From: Ypsolopha sequella
Taxonomy: Eukaryota > Arthropoda > Insecta > Lepidoptera > Ypsolophidae
NCBI GenBank assembly: GCA_934047225.1
Contig: OW203992.1
Location: forward strand, 15,241,501-15,305,500
Length of the DNA stretch: 64,000 nt
Direction: 5' to 3'
This document shows positions 1 through 9,450 of the stretch, piece by piece. The position numbers and the translations under genes were made by a program. The notes beneath the pieces were generated by a model. That model was not told the DNA's origin and ran no database searches. It saw only the letters and a list, made by a program, of their open reading frames with translations. Every line of letters begins with the position of its first letter. Positions within the stretch are counted from its first letter, which is position 1.

Positions 1-470
1 CTTATTTACACAATATAACATGTGTCCCACTGGGGTAGACAGAGACCACTTTGCTATTAATTCTCTTCCAAAGCAAGAGGATGTCACCAGAAAGGTCGGT
101 GCCTCCTGCATTCTCTTTTTTTTCACACTTTGATACGATATGATGTGTGGTAAGGAGATTGGTCGCGGTTCATTTCGATTTGGTTTATTTATCGTAGTCA
201 AAAAATCGACATTGTTACATCACTAGCAAAGCAACGAACTAGTGACAACCTACCTAATTAAGAAAAAACTAATACATATCCATCTCTCTCTAACGCACTA
301 AAATGTCGTAAGAAAATCAAGGATAGGTGTCTTTCTCCGCGTATTATTTTAGCCAGGTTTCTATTTGTATTCCTTATTCTGAGAATAAAACGGTCGGTCC
401 AGAGGCGTTTTCTAGCTTCTTGACAAATATTCACGATTTTGACTACGCGACGTCACAAACACGACTACGA
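1..470. other. AT-rich stretch, no gene seen
   Basis: No frame with coding character, RNA gene or clear repeat structure was recognised. It may be the worn upstream part of the LINE relic that begins near 480. Confidence 0.3.
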
Positions 471-479
471 ACAAAAACA

Positions 480-760
480 GGTTTCTCTACCTCCAGGTAG
501 GCAGGATGAGTGGGATTGCTTCTCATATCGTTTCTGCCAAATCCAACCTAAAATCCCTTCCCGTCCGTGATTCTATAATCTAGGAAATTTGACAATAGAG
601 TTGCAATGTTCTTATTAGAATGAGACTTGGTCACACTGTGACTGCGGTCTCGAAGACGGCTCTTTGGACCATATATTTTTAATCGTCCCCTTAATGTTAA
701 CTATCCTCTTAACTATCCCACTCTTATTGGATATAATGCCTTCCTCCACGTCAATTTGTC
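480..760 (+). mobile_element. Decayed non-LTR retrotransposon (LINE) ORF2 C-terminal relic
   Basis: Conceptual translation across frameshifts and stops gives PSRPWFYNLGNL, then a Cys-rich stretch CDCGLEDGSLDHIF. This resembles the C-terminal zinc-knuckle region of insect R1/Jockey-type ORF2 proteins. What is seen: phrases spread over two frames with at least one stop. The clade is an inference. It is not expressible as a protein. Confidence 0.4.
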
Positions 761-1410
761 ATGTTTATTATATTTTACCACTACAAAAAAAAAACTGTAT
801 CCTAGCATAATTTATTCTATCAAAGAACATTAAAACATTAATATTATTTCTTAAAATTGTATCGTCCGCAACGTGCGTTATGAACAAACGTACGACGGCG
901 CGGGGCAGCGGCGCAGCGTCTGAATAACTAGGTATGTCAGAATCTGACATAACACTGGCAAAAAGTGGCGCTTAAAATAGCAGCTGTCGCGTCGCATCAG
1001 ATTATTAATAAATTTGATTATGTAAATAAGCAGAATAAACCAACCACAGTGCTTACCATGATGGTTTAAAGTGGCCTGAAGTTAGCTGCACAATGAAATG
1101 TCCCGATAAACACTTGAAAAATGATGGAAAACATTGACTGGTAGGTAAGGAAAACATTGACTTACCTACCCAAATGGACACCGGGTCCGCGCTCAAAAGT
1201 GTCCGAACCAAAAGAATGGCAAAACGAAAAAAGCATGGCAATTGCAAGTCAGTCTTCAATTGGACGTAGTTATGCAGAAATGTTCCAGTCCACATCAATC
1301 TAGTTTCGAGATAATTGGAGTTTAAGTTCTAGTCTGTATTTAAGGGACTGTATTATTTTGATTTTTATTGGAAGGGTCCCAATATTTTGATAAAAATTAT
1401 AACCAGATAA
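761..1410. other. Gene-free stretch
   Basis: No supported gene. A short local duplication of an 'aaaacattgac ... ggtaggtaa' motif is visible around 1128-1170. The two antisense frames here (60 and 81 codons) have no recognisable domain and are treated as chance. Confidence 0.3.
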
Positions 1411-1747
1411 TAAAGCCAATTCTGAAGGCTTTAATTTTAGTTTTAGTGCTGTCAAAGCTTAAAATTTTCCAAAGAAATTTAGCTCCTAATCCTAACGCTT
1501 AAGGACTATTTCGTATCAAAGAAAATTTAGTTTTGACAGCACTAAATCTAAAATTAAAGCCTTCAGAATCGGCTTTAGTGTAGCCGATTGTGAAGGCTTT
1601 AACTTTAGTTTAAGTGTTGTCAAAACTAAATATTCATCGTTGCAAAATAGTTCATAAGTGTGAAGAACAGAAGTTAAATTACTTTGGGTAAAATTTAAGT
1701 CTTGAGAGCACTAAAACTAAAGTTAAAGCCTTCAGAATCGGCTTTAC
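1411..1747. mobile_element. Two head-to-tail hairpin MITE copies
   Basis: The first unit (1411-1577) starts TAAAGCCAATTCTGAAGG and ends with the near reverse complement CTTCAGAATCGGCTTTA. A second unit (about 1581-1747) repeats the same layout. Arms are about 45 bp and include TTTTAGTGCTGTCAA. The same family recurs at 44307-45205. There is no coding capacity, so this is a non-autonomous inverted-repeat element. Confidence 0.65.
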
Positions 1748-1811
1748 TGGTGAAGTAAATTTATGGATTTTATAAATAATTGTATTATTTATTTAAGAAA
1801 AACAGTAAGTG

Positions 1812-2095
1812 GATCAATTTTGCAAAACACACTTTTGTATAGCCAAAGCAAATAATCTGTGTAGCAAAAGTGATTCAATTTTTTTTTTGTTTAATCTTGT
1901 TTTTGTTAAAAAACGAAATAACTGATGAAATACACTTTTATATTAAAGTAATTAAATGCAAATTTAATATGACAGTATGTATTATTACGTACTTCTTTTG
2001 TAACGAAAATAATAACAAAAAAAGTAATTTTTTGGATCACTTTTGCTAAACAGATTATTTGCCTTTTCGATACAAAGTGTGTTTTGCAAAATATT
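1812..2095. mobile_element. Hairpin MITE (arms about 65 bp)
   Basis: The left arm contains TTTTGCAAAACACACTTTTG and AGCAAAAGTGATTCAA. The right arm holds their near reverse complements at 2031-2093. The right arm supplies the first codons of the open frame that runs on to 2390, so that frame is an accidental fusion with a neighbouring LINE piece. Confidence 0.6.
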
Positions 2096-2111
2096 ATGTT
2101 ATTATAAAAAA

Positions 2112-2330
2112 CAGCACGACAAACTCAAAAAACTGATAAACAAAAACAATGATGATATTCAAAAATGTATTGAACATGTCTCAGGTCAAGTAGAAGAAAT
2201 AAACGGGAAAATAGAAAAAATGGAAGGAGAAAGGAAAGTATTTCAGGAACATGTACAAAAACTGGAAGAAAAAATTAAATACTTGGAGAGAAAATCCCGA
2301 AATGGCTGTATTGAAAACTATGAAGTATTA
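2112..2330 (+). pseudogene. LINE-associated coiled-coil ORF fragment
   Basis: The translated segment is strongly heptad-like and charged: KLKKLINKNNDDIQKCIEH, then EKMEGERKVFQEHVQKLEEK, ending LERKSRNGCIE. Insect LINEs (RTE/CR1/Jockey groups) often encode such a coil ahead of a conserved RKxRxxxIEI motif and an endonuclease. Here no endonuclease follows. The frame starts inside a MITE and ends in a SINE head, so this is a truncated relic. The family assignment is moderate. Confidence 0.5.
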
Positions 2331-2355
2331 TTAATAATGAAGTCATTGATGCATA

Positions 2356-2423
2356 CACGACCGGAAATCGAACCTGGGTCTCAAGGTTGAGAGGCTAGCG
2401 TTCTACCGTCTGAGCTACCGCCA
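2356..2423 (-). mobile_element. tRNA-derived SINE head (Pol III promoter)
   Basis: Read on the - strand it begins GCGGTAGCTCAGACGGTAGA (box A-like) and has GGTTCGATTTC (box B-like) about 45 bp later. It closely matches the SINE head at 33800-33870. It lacks a paired acceptor stem, so it is a SINE fragment rather than a functional tRNA gene. Confidence 0.65.
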
Positions 2424-2692
2424 TTTTTGAAAAACAGTGCTATAAGTATTATAGAAAAACTTGTTAACAAAATATATCATAACAAAAAAAGTCAAATTTG
2501 CTTCAGTTTTACTAATTAAATTAAAAAAATGAACTAAGGGTAGCAAATACTAGAAATTTCATAAAAGTTCAAAAATCTCGAAAACCATGCGACATTTGTT
2601 AAACCTATGTTGAGTTATTTTGACAGGGCATGGTCTCAGCTATCTATGGTTTTCGTTTGGAGCACTACTTACGGGACACCCTGTATATACAG

Positions 2693-2812
2693 GGTGGAAA
2701 AAATGAAAGGGCCCTGGAGGGGAACTACCTTAAATCCTTTAGTTAGCTCATTTTACTGAAAGGAAACATTCCTTTATTTTTTAAAAGAAACAAAACTGCA
2801 TTCAAAGATCTT
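2693..2812. repeat. Dispersed repeat, second copy at 20556-20670
   Basis: The block containing GGGCCCTGGAGGGGAACTAC, then TTAGCTCATTTTACTGAAAG, is nearly identical at both sites, about 18 kb apart and in the same orientation. No coding capacity. The family was not identified. Confidence 0.75.
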
Positions 2813-2902
2813 CTAAAATTTGCTTGTCTCACCCGGGAACTGAACCAACTAAAAATTAAAAAAATAAACCCTAGCTATTTTATTATACGAATCGGTAGGA
2901 TT

Positions 2903-3495
2903 ATTGTTCAGGATAAAAATTTGTCTACTAAACTAAAGTCTTACACTCATCTGTTGTACGAGATACGCATGAAATTGAATATTTATTACAAGTTCTTTAT
3001 TAACAATACCTAGTACTGTTCACTTGTAAAGTAATAATTACACGCCATTATTACACAATGACAGCACGGAATGAAAGCAAAACAAAACAAAATTTTAATT
3101 TCGAACGAAATTTATGGTTCGAACTTCAAATTTGTTGCTCCGCGTTGCAAAAAAAATACATTCCTTTTTTAAACTTTTCGTTAGTACGCCTAGTGCAAGA
3201 AGTAATTGTGCTCTGCATACATTTATTATTACCATTTAACGATTTTCTTATTGAAGTCTTCAACAAGGTACTTAAGATAAATAACATTAGCAAGCTTGTA
3301 CTTCATACGATGTCTTTGGATGTAAGAGAGATAAGAAAATTAGAACGTTGCATTTACTTGTTACAAGTGAACAGTACTATGTAGGTATTGTTAACAAAGA
3401 ACTTGTAATAAATATTTAATTTCATGAGTATCTCATACAACAGATGAGTGTAAGACCAAATGTTTATTAGACAAATTTTATTCTGAACTATTAAC
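2903..3495. mobile_element. Inverted-repeat element, about 590 bp
   Basis: The left arm (about 2903-3030) and right arm (about 3358-3495) are near reverse complements over roughly 120 bp, for example ACTCATCTGTTGTACGAGAT against ATCTCATACAACAGATGAGT. The enclosed 108-codon open frame (3058-3384) has no recognisable domain and is probably fortuitous. Likely a MITE of unknown superfamily. Confidence 0.65.
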
Positions 3496-3629
3496 TTTAT
3501 TCTAATTTTATTATTTAAGATAATAAAAGTATATTAAACGTGGTGTAAGAATTATTTCAATATCTTGATAAATTACGAAGTAATTCAATTCAAAACTGAA
3601 CAATAAAAAAATACGCGCGGAAGATTCGC

Positions 3630-3740
3630 GCTGTGACGTCACAATACCCGCCGCCGCGGTTTGGGGCGAGACGGAATGCACTAAAACCACTTATCCCGGC
3701 CTATAAAATCGTGTTTGTTGCTCGCAGTATCTCGGACACA
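3630..3740 (+). promoter_or_regulatory. Core promoter with CRE and TATA box
   Basis: In order: a perfect CRE (TGACGTCA) near 3634, a GC-rich patch CCGCCGCCGCGG, a TATAAAA box at 3702-3708, and an initiator-like CAGT at about 3725. This precedes an AT-rich leader and a coding exon. The leader carries a 5-codon upstream ORF at 3798 (ATG to TAA). Element identity is read directly; activity is inferred. Confidence 0.6.
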
Positions 3741-3825
3741 GTGTTTGTGTTAAATTCTAAACTTTATGTCTAATATTACAAATTCCTATTTTAATAAATG
3801 AAAAGATTTAATTAACATTAGGACG

Positions 3826-3938
3826 ATGGAAAGTGGTTTTGTACGGGGACAATCCGATAACATACCAAAAGTCGACATGGCTATGAATTTGGACTTTTTG
3901 ACAAACAATCAGTTGTACACAGGTGTTAATCTTTCAAC
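3826..3938 (+). CDS. First coding exon of an unidentified gene
   Basis: ATG at 3826 opens a 37-codon frame. It begins MESGFVRGQSDNIPKVDMAM, continues NLDFLTNNQLYTGVNLS, and ends with two leftover bases (phase 2) at an excellent donor, AAC|GTAAGTAC. The ATG sits in good context about 100 bp downstream of the TATA promoter and is preceded by a short upstream ORF. I do not recognise the family: no signal peptide, membrane segment or zinc-finger motif is visible in this stretch. Downstream exons were not found. The nearest acceptor-like site (about 4043) leads at once into a repeat with an in-frame stop, so the next exon is probably much further on. It could also be a promoter-bearing gene fragment. 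Confidence 0.5.
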
Positions 3939-4074
3939 GTAAGTACTAACCTAGGTACACATTTATATACCTTAAGCAATAATAATCTTACGTTATTATG
4001 TACCTAACCTCTCCTCAGAGTGCGCTGTTTTTATTTATTTTAGGAGAATCGGCGCAATCAATCTAATATTTCAT

Positions 4075-4185
4075 CCATCATCCATTCATCAGCCTGGGTT
4101 CGTCCGCTGCTGGACATAGGCCTTTCTAATATTTTGCCATTCTTGGCAGTCTTTCGTTATCTTCATCCAGCCGCTACCCTAAAAA
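4075..4185 (+). mobile_element. RTE-like LINE-associated repeat fragment
   Basis: It contains CGTCCGCTGCTGGACATAGG, a phrase typical of an abundant repeat in Lepidoptera associated with RTE-type LINE tails. A reverse-orientation copy of the same phrase is at 14875-14945. The association with RTE is from general knowledge. Confidence 0.5.
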
Positions 4186-5344
4186 ATTACACTAATACTT
4201 ACATATTGTTCACAATATCTATGGAACTATGTTTCATAATCATAAATAACCCCTTGCTTCATTAAAATATAAACAAATAACTTAAAACAAAAGTCGGCAA
4301 AAAATCTCTACACCTGGTCGCGTCCAACTGTTCATAAATAAGCGTTGACTCGATGACCCATTTTCCTGGTAAATATTGCACAAAAACGAAAAAATACAGT
4401 ATCTTGACGTCAAATAGGTGGATGCGCAGCCTAAAACCTACTACTTTAGGAGTATGTAGCAGAAGACCCTAGAAACGAGTTTTTACCTTACTAGTAGGTC
4501 AGGGGTTAAGTAAACCTCTATAAAATATGTAAAATAATAGGCAGTTCACTATGTCTGAGACAGCTCAAAATGCAAATGGGCGGGAACTCGGGAAATGTCG
4601 GCAGCCGGCTACAGGCGCTAAGCTAAGCAGGCGCATCATTCAATAAACGCACCTCCGTTGATATTATTTAGGATCAAGTTTTTGTTTGCGAAAAGGCGCG
4701 GCGGAGTTACTATGGTCGAGGCGCCTAGATGGCGCGCGGCAGCAGCACAACACAGGTGACGGCACGGGGCGTCACGACTCCGCGCCCGCGTAATGTAAGC
4801 TCAAGCAATTTGACGCTTCGCAAAAGCAGGCCGTTCTTCTTTATCTTTTGGTACTTTGGCAAGTAAACTTATGCGGTACAACGTGTTTTTTTTAGGAACA
4901 ATCTTTCACCAAAAAAATCGATGTTTCATAAAATTTTCAGTGTCCTTCTCGACTTGACAAAGAAAATGAAAAAAAATAATAATTAAATACAAAATTCTAA
5001 CCTATGCAAATGAAACATAAAATAAAACTAAGTTCTATTGAAAAAAATGAACAACGTCTACTCAAATCAAACTTGAAAATATAGCATAGCAATTATCGAA
5101 GATTAATACTACCGAGAGTATGAATAGTATGGATACTCGTACTATTGCAAGTCATCAATAATATCACTAAATTTATCGACACTATCGATATCTTAATTAC
5201 TTAAAAGGTCCACTATCGATAGTAACTATTGGCATCGGCAGAAGTAGGCACCTTCATTGGAATAAAAAATATCGATATCATTCTTCTGACATTTTCCCAT
5301 CTCTAATTAGTTTTCACTTGGTGTAAATATGATTTGTTTGGAGT

Positions 5345-5420
5345 ATTTTCCTTTTCTTTCTGTATCGAAAAGACAACGACAGAACGCTTAAAATAAGTAT
5401 AGTCATGTCAAATAGTTTTA
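5345..5420. repeat. Short hairpin repeat, related to copies at 23050-23390
   Basis: Carries the hairpin CTTTTCTTTCTGTATCGAAA AGAC followed by AGAACGCTTAAAATAAG, matching two copies around 23.1 and 23.3 kb. Non-coding. Confidence 0.6.
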
Positions 5421-6185
5421 GGGATTATTAGAGGCCATGGAGTTTGCCGCGCGTTATTTATTTAGTAAACCAGTCCCCAAGTAACATACGGACATAAATA
5501 CTTACATCAAAATAGTCTTCACAGCAAAACCGTACAGATTTTTTTTTCGTTTCATAATTTGACACCACTTAGCTCTTATTTTTTCTTCCTTGGCACCGTA
5601 AAAAAATGTTTATCGGGTGTTGTTACAGTTGTACTTGTACTATAGGCACGACGCAGTATTTATAATTTGCTTAATTATTAGTTTTTACAGCCTCCATTAT
5701 AATTACGCAACGATGCCAGTCACCATCCTAAGCTCAGTGGTCCTAAGCTAAACTGCTAAACACAGTTAGTTTAGTACTAATTGCCTTAAGCGCAAACAAA
5801 CGCCGGGGGCCCCCTAGCCGAACGGATATTGTGACGTCAGGCACGGGTGACTGGCCTCGCGCGGAAAAGTTCAAACACGGGCGGGAAAAGTATATTATAA
5901 GTTCATAATTTATTAAGTTATTGAAAAAAAACCTTCACTAGGCTTTTATGCAAGCTCATTATGATTATTTAAAAATAAAATTATATAAAATGAAACTTCC
6001 TTATTGTTGCGTGCTTAGCGATGTAATCGAAAAATGCATTAGTAATTAACCCCTTATTGCATGGATTTTTTTTTTCAATCGGGAAAAATATATAAGGTGC
6101 TGTTCGCTAAATAGATTCCGGAAAAAATAAAACAAAAATTATATAAATGAATATTGTTAAGAAAATTAAGAAAACTTCAACTAGC

Positions 6186-6248
6186 CATATATGATCATAT
6201 ATGCATTTTAAGCTCAAATAAGAGCACATTCATATATGATCATATATG
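6186..6248. repeat. Two perfect 18-bp palindromes inside the TTAA element
   Basis: CATATATGATCATATATG occurs at 6186-6203 and again at 6231-6248, 45 bp apart and subterminal to the left end. Related CATATATG and ATATGATCA motifs recur near 6630-6680. They may be subterminal transposase-binding repeats (inference). Confidence 0.7.
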
Positions 6249-6292
6249 CATTGACAGAAAAACATGAATAATTATTTATTGTGCGTATTAAA

Positions 6293-6475
6293 CTAGTTTA
6301 TTTTTTTAGCCCTAAATATTGTAATTAATAGATTTGATTGATGGTTCTTAGTTACTTCACTACTTTCAGGAATACAGATGTCATTTCTGAACTCAGCAAG
6401 AGGATCATAGCCCTCATCTTCATCCGACAGCTCATCACAACTTGAATCAGGAACTGCCAAATAAACTTCTTCCAT
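6293..6475 (-). pseudogene. Acidic N-terminal transposase-like exon
   Basis: An exon-like frame follows an acceptor-like site on the - strand (polypyrimidine run, then TTTTAG near 6481). From ATG at 6475 it encodes 60 residues: MEEVYLAVPDSSCDELSDED, then EGYDPLAEFRNDICIPESSE. Serine/acid-rich openings like this are common in piggyBac-family transposases. No catalytic DDD domain follows before the element ends, so it is a fragment. Confidence 0.4.
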
Positions 6476-7175
6476 ATTAAGATCTAAAATATAAAACAGA
6501 TTTTTTCTAAAAAAAATATTAATAGTAAAAGGTTCGCCGAAATTTTTCGACAGTGTAAATGATACTGTTGGTGCATACAAAGCCAAATATGACGGATCAT
6601 CACAATACAACACATTGCATAGATAGCCATATATGCGAAGGCTAATCTACCTATATTGCATGTATGGTCAAATATGATCAACATATTTAAACGATTGAAA
6701 ATCAATGCTATCGATATTTTCAACAAATAAAAAATATATGGTAGAACGATAAAATATATTTGTATATTAAAATAATACGAATCGATATACTTAAAATTTC
6801 CACCACAATTAAATTGATTATGCAGCACGATCGCCCATCTGCTGAAGTCGACCGCCATCACAAATTATAGAGGGATACTACGTATCAGATAGCCCTCTCG
6901 CCTGTAGTTAACCTCAGACACGTCTTCTGCCTCCTGATTGGCTGGGGGAAAACGATATATCACTTTTTTTATTATTCACATCTTATTGTGTAGGCCAAGA
7001 CACCAACTCTGAACAGCCATATTAAAAAAAAAAGCAGGGAGGCAGACCTTTCGGTTTTCATAGGACTAAAATTGCACAAAAGTTGGAAAACCTTACGATT
7101 TTTCCTTCTTTTGTGCATTTTAGTCCTTAAATGAAACAAAATTAGATACGAAATAAAACAAATCTATCTATTTTA

Positions 7176-7298
7176 TTACCTTTTGAATTTTTTTATTTTA
7201 TATTTAAGTAAAGCTTTTGCTTGCATATGCTGCAAGTTTTTGACATTTTCCAAACGAAATACATCTGCGCCTCTTAATATTTTGTTAATGAATGACAT
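7176..7298 (-). pseudogene. Basic C-terminal ORF fragment in the TTAA element
   Basis: The frame from ATG at 7298 reads MSFINKILRGADVFRLENVK, then NLQHMQAKALLKYKIKKFKR and a stop at 7176. It is strongly basic and helical-looking. An acceptor-like TTTTCAG lies upstream near 7362, but the frame between is interrupted. Together with an exon-like segment at about 7755-7868 (containing EPSVTSIETPPIMKNQKG) it looks like the remains of a spliced cargo or accessory gene. The family was not recognised. Confidence 0.35.
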
Positions 7299-8550
7299 TA
7301 CACCAGCTAAAATTTGCCAGTCTGACTGTTATTTCCAATGATTTTGATGTTGAGGGTTCTGAAAATAATTGAAAATTGTTAATAAATTATAAGTAATTTA
7401 TTTATTTACACACGCAACAATAATACACAAAAGATAACAAATAAACCACAAGAAATGAAAAAATATTCAAAAAAACAAAAACCTGACGGCATGAAAAATT
7501 GTGAACTTAAAATTTTCAAACTTAATAAATGAACTGAAAGGATAGAAACAAGTTAAAATCAAATATTTAATTATAATATTAATCAATAAGTATATCATCA
7601 GGGAACAGTGCAAATGGGGAGTTCGGGTGAGTGCTCTTAATTAAGAAACATGCACATGAAAAAACCTACATGATAAATATAATAATGCTATATAATATGG
7701 TATAAAGATTTTAAATATAATAAGTCAATTTAACTATACCTGAATATCGATAATCGTGTTGAAAACTTGTAACACCTTTTTGGTTCTTCATAATTGGAGG
7801 AGTTTCAATAGAAGTCACACTCGGTTCAAATTGAGCAGGCTCAAGTGTTTATAATGGTGTGTGATCTAAAAATTATAAAAATTCTTAACATCTTCAGTTC
7901 AGCCAGCACTATAATATAAACAAGGTGGCTTAGCTCACATAAATTAATGTATATAATAATAATTCATAAGCCGCATAAGTCCGTCTTCACCCATACCATT
8001 GCAGAACAGGGAACGGAGGTAAGCTTATTTTGTACAGAGAGTGTAAGAGAGAATGAGAGATACATACTCTCTCAAAAGCCTGCTGCTGCTCCCCATGCAA
8101 TTCTTTATCCCTATATGTGCATATTCACCAATCGCTGTGATACTTAACACAATTACAATTTCAATACAAAATGCCTGGATTAGTTAATCCACTGTCACTG
8201 TATAACAAGATTAGCACCAACAACAATTACTCTGACCAAAATAAATGTAAGTAGGTAGGTAGGTACCTGTTGAAGTTCCCATGGTATGAATAGTTTTTTT
8301 TTTTTGTGGAGGTTGTTCAATGTTCATGATTTGACGCGGCATATGAATGTTCATTGTGCCTCTTCCTGGCATAGCTATGATCAGCTGTTGGATAATAATT
8401 CTCTGTGGATATATAAAGATAACAATGAATATTAGTGTTAAAATGAGATACCTATTAATACTACACATAATAAGTAGGTAGCAAGTTTATTCTTACTAGT
8501 CATTCTTACCAGAATGAACTGGTTGGCTGGTTGATGGACTGGTTATTTCT

Positions 8551-8700
8551 TTAGCAGTAAATAATGCTGTGTAAGCATCGTCCAAAAGATGTGATTTCCA
8601 TTTGTCTTTTGAGTCTTCTCTCAGAATTTGGGAATTTATGCAATTTAACGTCCTTTCGTGTATTATTGCATCCCGGCACACAACACTTATCATAACGCAT
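8551..8700 (-). pseudogene. THAP-like zinc-finger exon (N-terminal half)
   Basis: The - strand frame starts MRYDKCCVPGCNNTRKDVKL, then HKFPNSERRLKRQ, and ends at a stop at 8551 after 49 codons. The opening C-x3-C, followed by LHKFP, is the signature start of a THAP C2CH zinc finger, a DNA-binding domain of about 90 residues. The distal C-x2-H pair is not visible, so the domain is truncated, frameshifted or continued in another exon. A donor-like TCTG|GTAAGA lies downstream near 8510. THAP proteins occur in Kolobok and P elements, which fits the mobile context. Confidence 0.45.
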
Positions 8701-9224
8701 TCCTACAATCACAATGTCACAGAGAAACAGTAAGTATTTAATGTAAATGGCACGAAAAAATATTTTTACGCTAATTTCTCGATATTCTCAACGACAACAA
8801 ACAAACAAAATGGCGTCTTGATCTAGAGGAGAAGGCCGGGGTAGGAGAGGAGAGGAGGGGGAGAAATGTCATGTATCATTTTCCCAAAAAAAAAAAAAGT
8901 CAAAATACGTGTCCGAAATATTTTGTTCCTTGATTAGGGCCCGTGACCGCCATGTTGTCTTTTTTACTTTTTTTCTTTCAAGTATGGCGTCTTAGATGAA
9001 TGAACTGCGTTCAAATTGACACACAGACTTATTTAGTGTTACCATATATAAATTTCAATTAAAAGTTTTGATGAAGTTCTTTTGAAAACATCAAAAAACT
9101 TAACTGCTCATATTTGTACGTGTATGCGATAAGGGGTTAATACGTGTTTGTTGCGCTGCCTCGCCCTCCACCGAAAGTGGAAGACTTTTTTTTTGCATAG
9201 AATTTAGTAGGTACTCGTGAGTAC

Positions 9225-9450
9225 TCCGGGAACTAAAAAGGCTGACTTGGGTGAATCATAAAATGATTTGAAAGTAGGATGGAGTCAGTGTTTTTTCACA
9301 CGTACAAAAGAGACAGCATTAGAACAGAATCATAAAGTGATTCATGCAAAACGGCCTTTGTAGAGGATCCTCTAAAAAGGCCGTTTTGCATGAATCACAT
9401 TATGATTCTGTTTTAATGCCGTCTTTTTTGCACGCGTGAAAAAACTCTAA
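9225..9450. mobile_element. Hairpin MITE, sister copy at 46914-47072
   Basis: The core is a long hairpin. CACGTACAAAAGAGACAGCA and CAGAATCATAAAGTGATTCA on the left mirror TGAATCACATTATGATTCTG and a GCACGCGTG end on the right, around a central AGAGGATCCTCT. A second, opposite-orientation copy near 47 kb shares the outer AAATCATTTTATGATTCACC block. Non-coding. Confidence 0.7.

Larger units (their letters stand above)
3939..6045. other. Likely intron/regulatory DNA with GC-rich patches and repeats
   Basis: No coding exon could be supported. GC-rich patches lie at 4560-4810 (with an ATGCAAAT octamer and several GGCGCG motifs) and 5795-5890 (with a TGACGTCA CRE). They contrast sharply with the AT-rich surroundings and could be enhancers or alternative promoters of the gene starting at 3826. 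Short runs of the tetramers CGAT and TATCGATA occur around 5170-5275. Confidence 0.35.
6050..9136. mobile_element. TTAA-flanked DNA transposon (piggyBac- or Kolobok-like), decayed
   Basis: Both ends abut TTAA (6046-6049 and 9137-9140). The termini are inverted: CCCCTTATTGCATG on the left, and CCCCTTATCGCATA read inward from the right (12 of 14 match). TTAA target duplications define piggyBac and Kolobok elements. Inside, on the - strand, are scattered exon-like pieces: a THAP-like exon (8551-8700), an acidic N-terminus-like exon (6293-6475) and a basic C-terminus (7176-7298). No complete transposase is present. THAP domains are known in Kolobok proteins, and an acidic 'DELSDEDEGYD' segment is typical of piggyBac transposase N-termini, so the superfamily is unresolved. 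Confidence 0.6.

Noticed and set aside
2043..2390. Host coiled-coil protein
   Set aside because: Starts in a MITE arm, ends in a SINE head, and the coil matches LINE ORF style.
3058..3384. 108-codon + strand protein
   Set aside because: Lies between, and partly in, inverted-repeat arms; no recognised domain.
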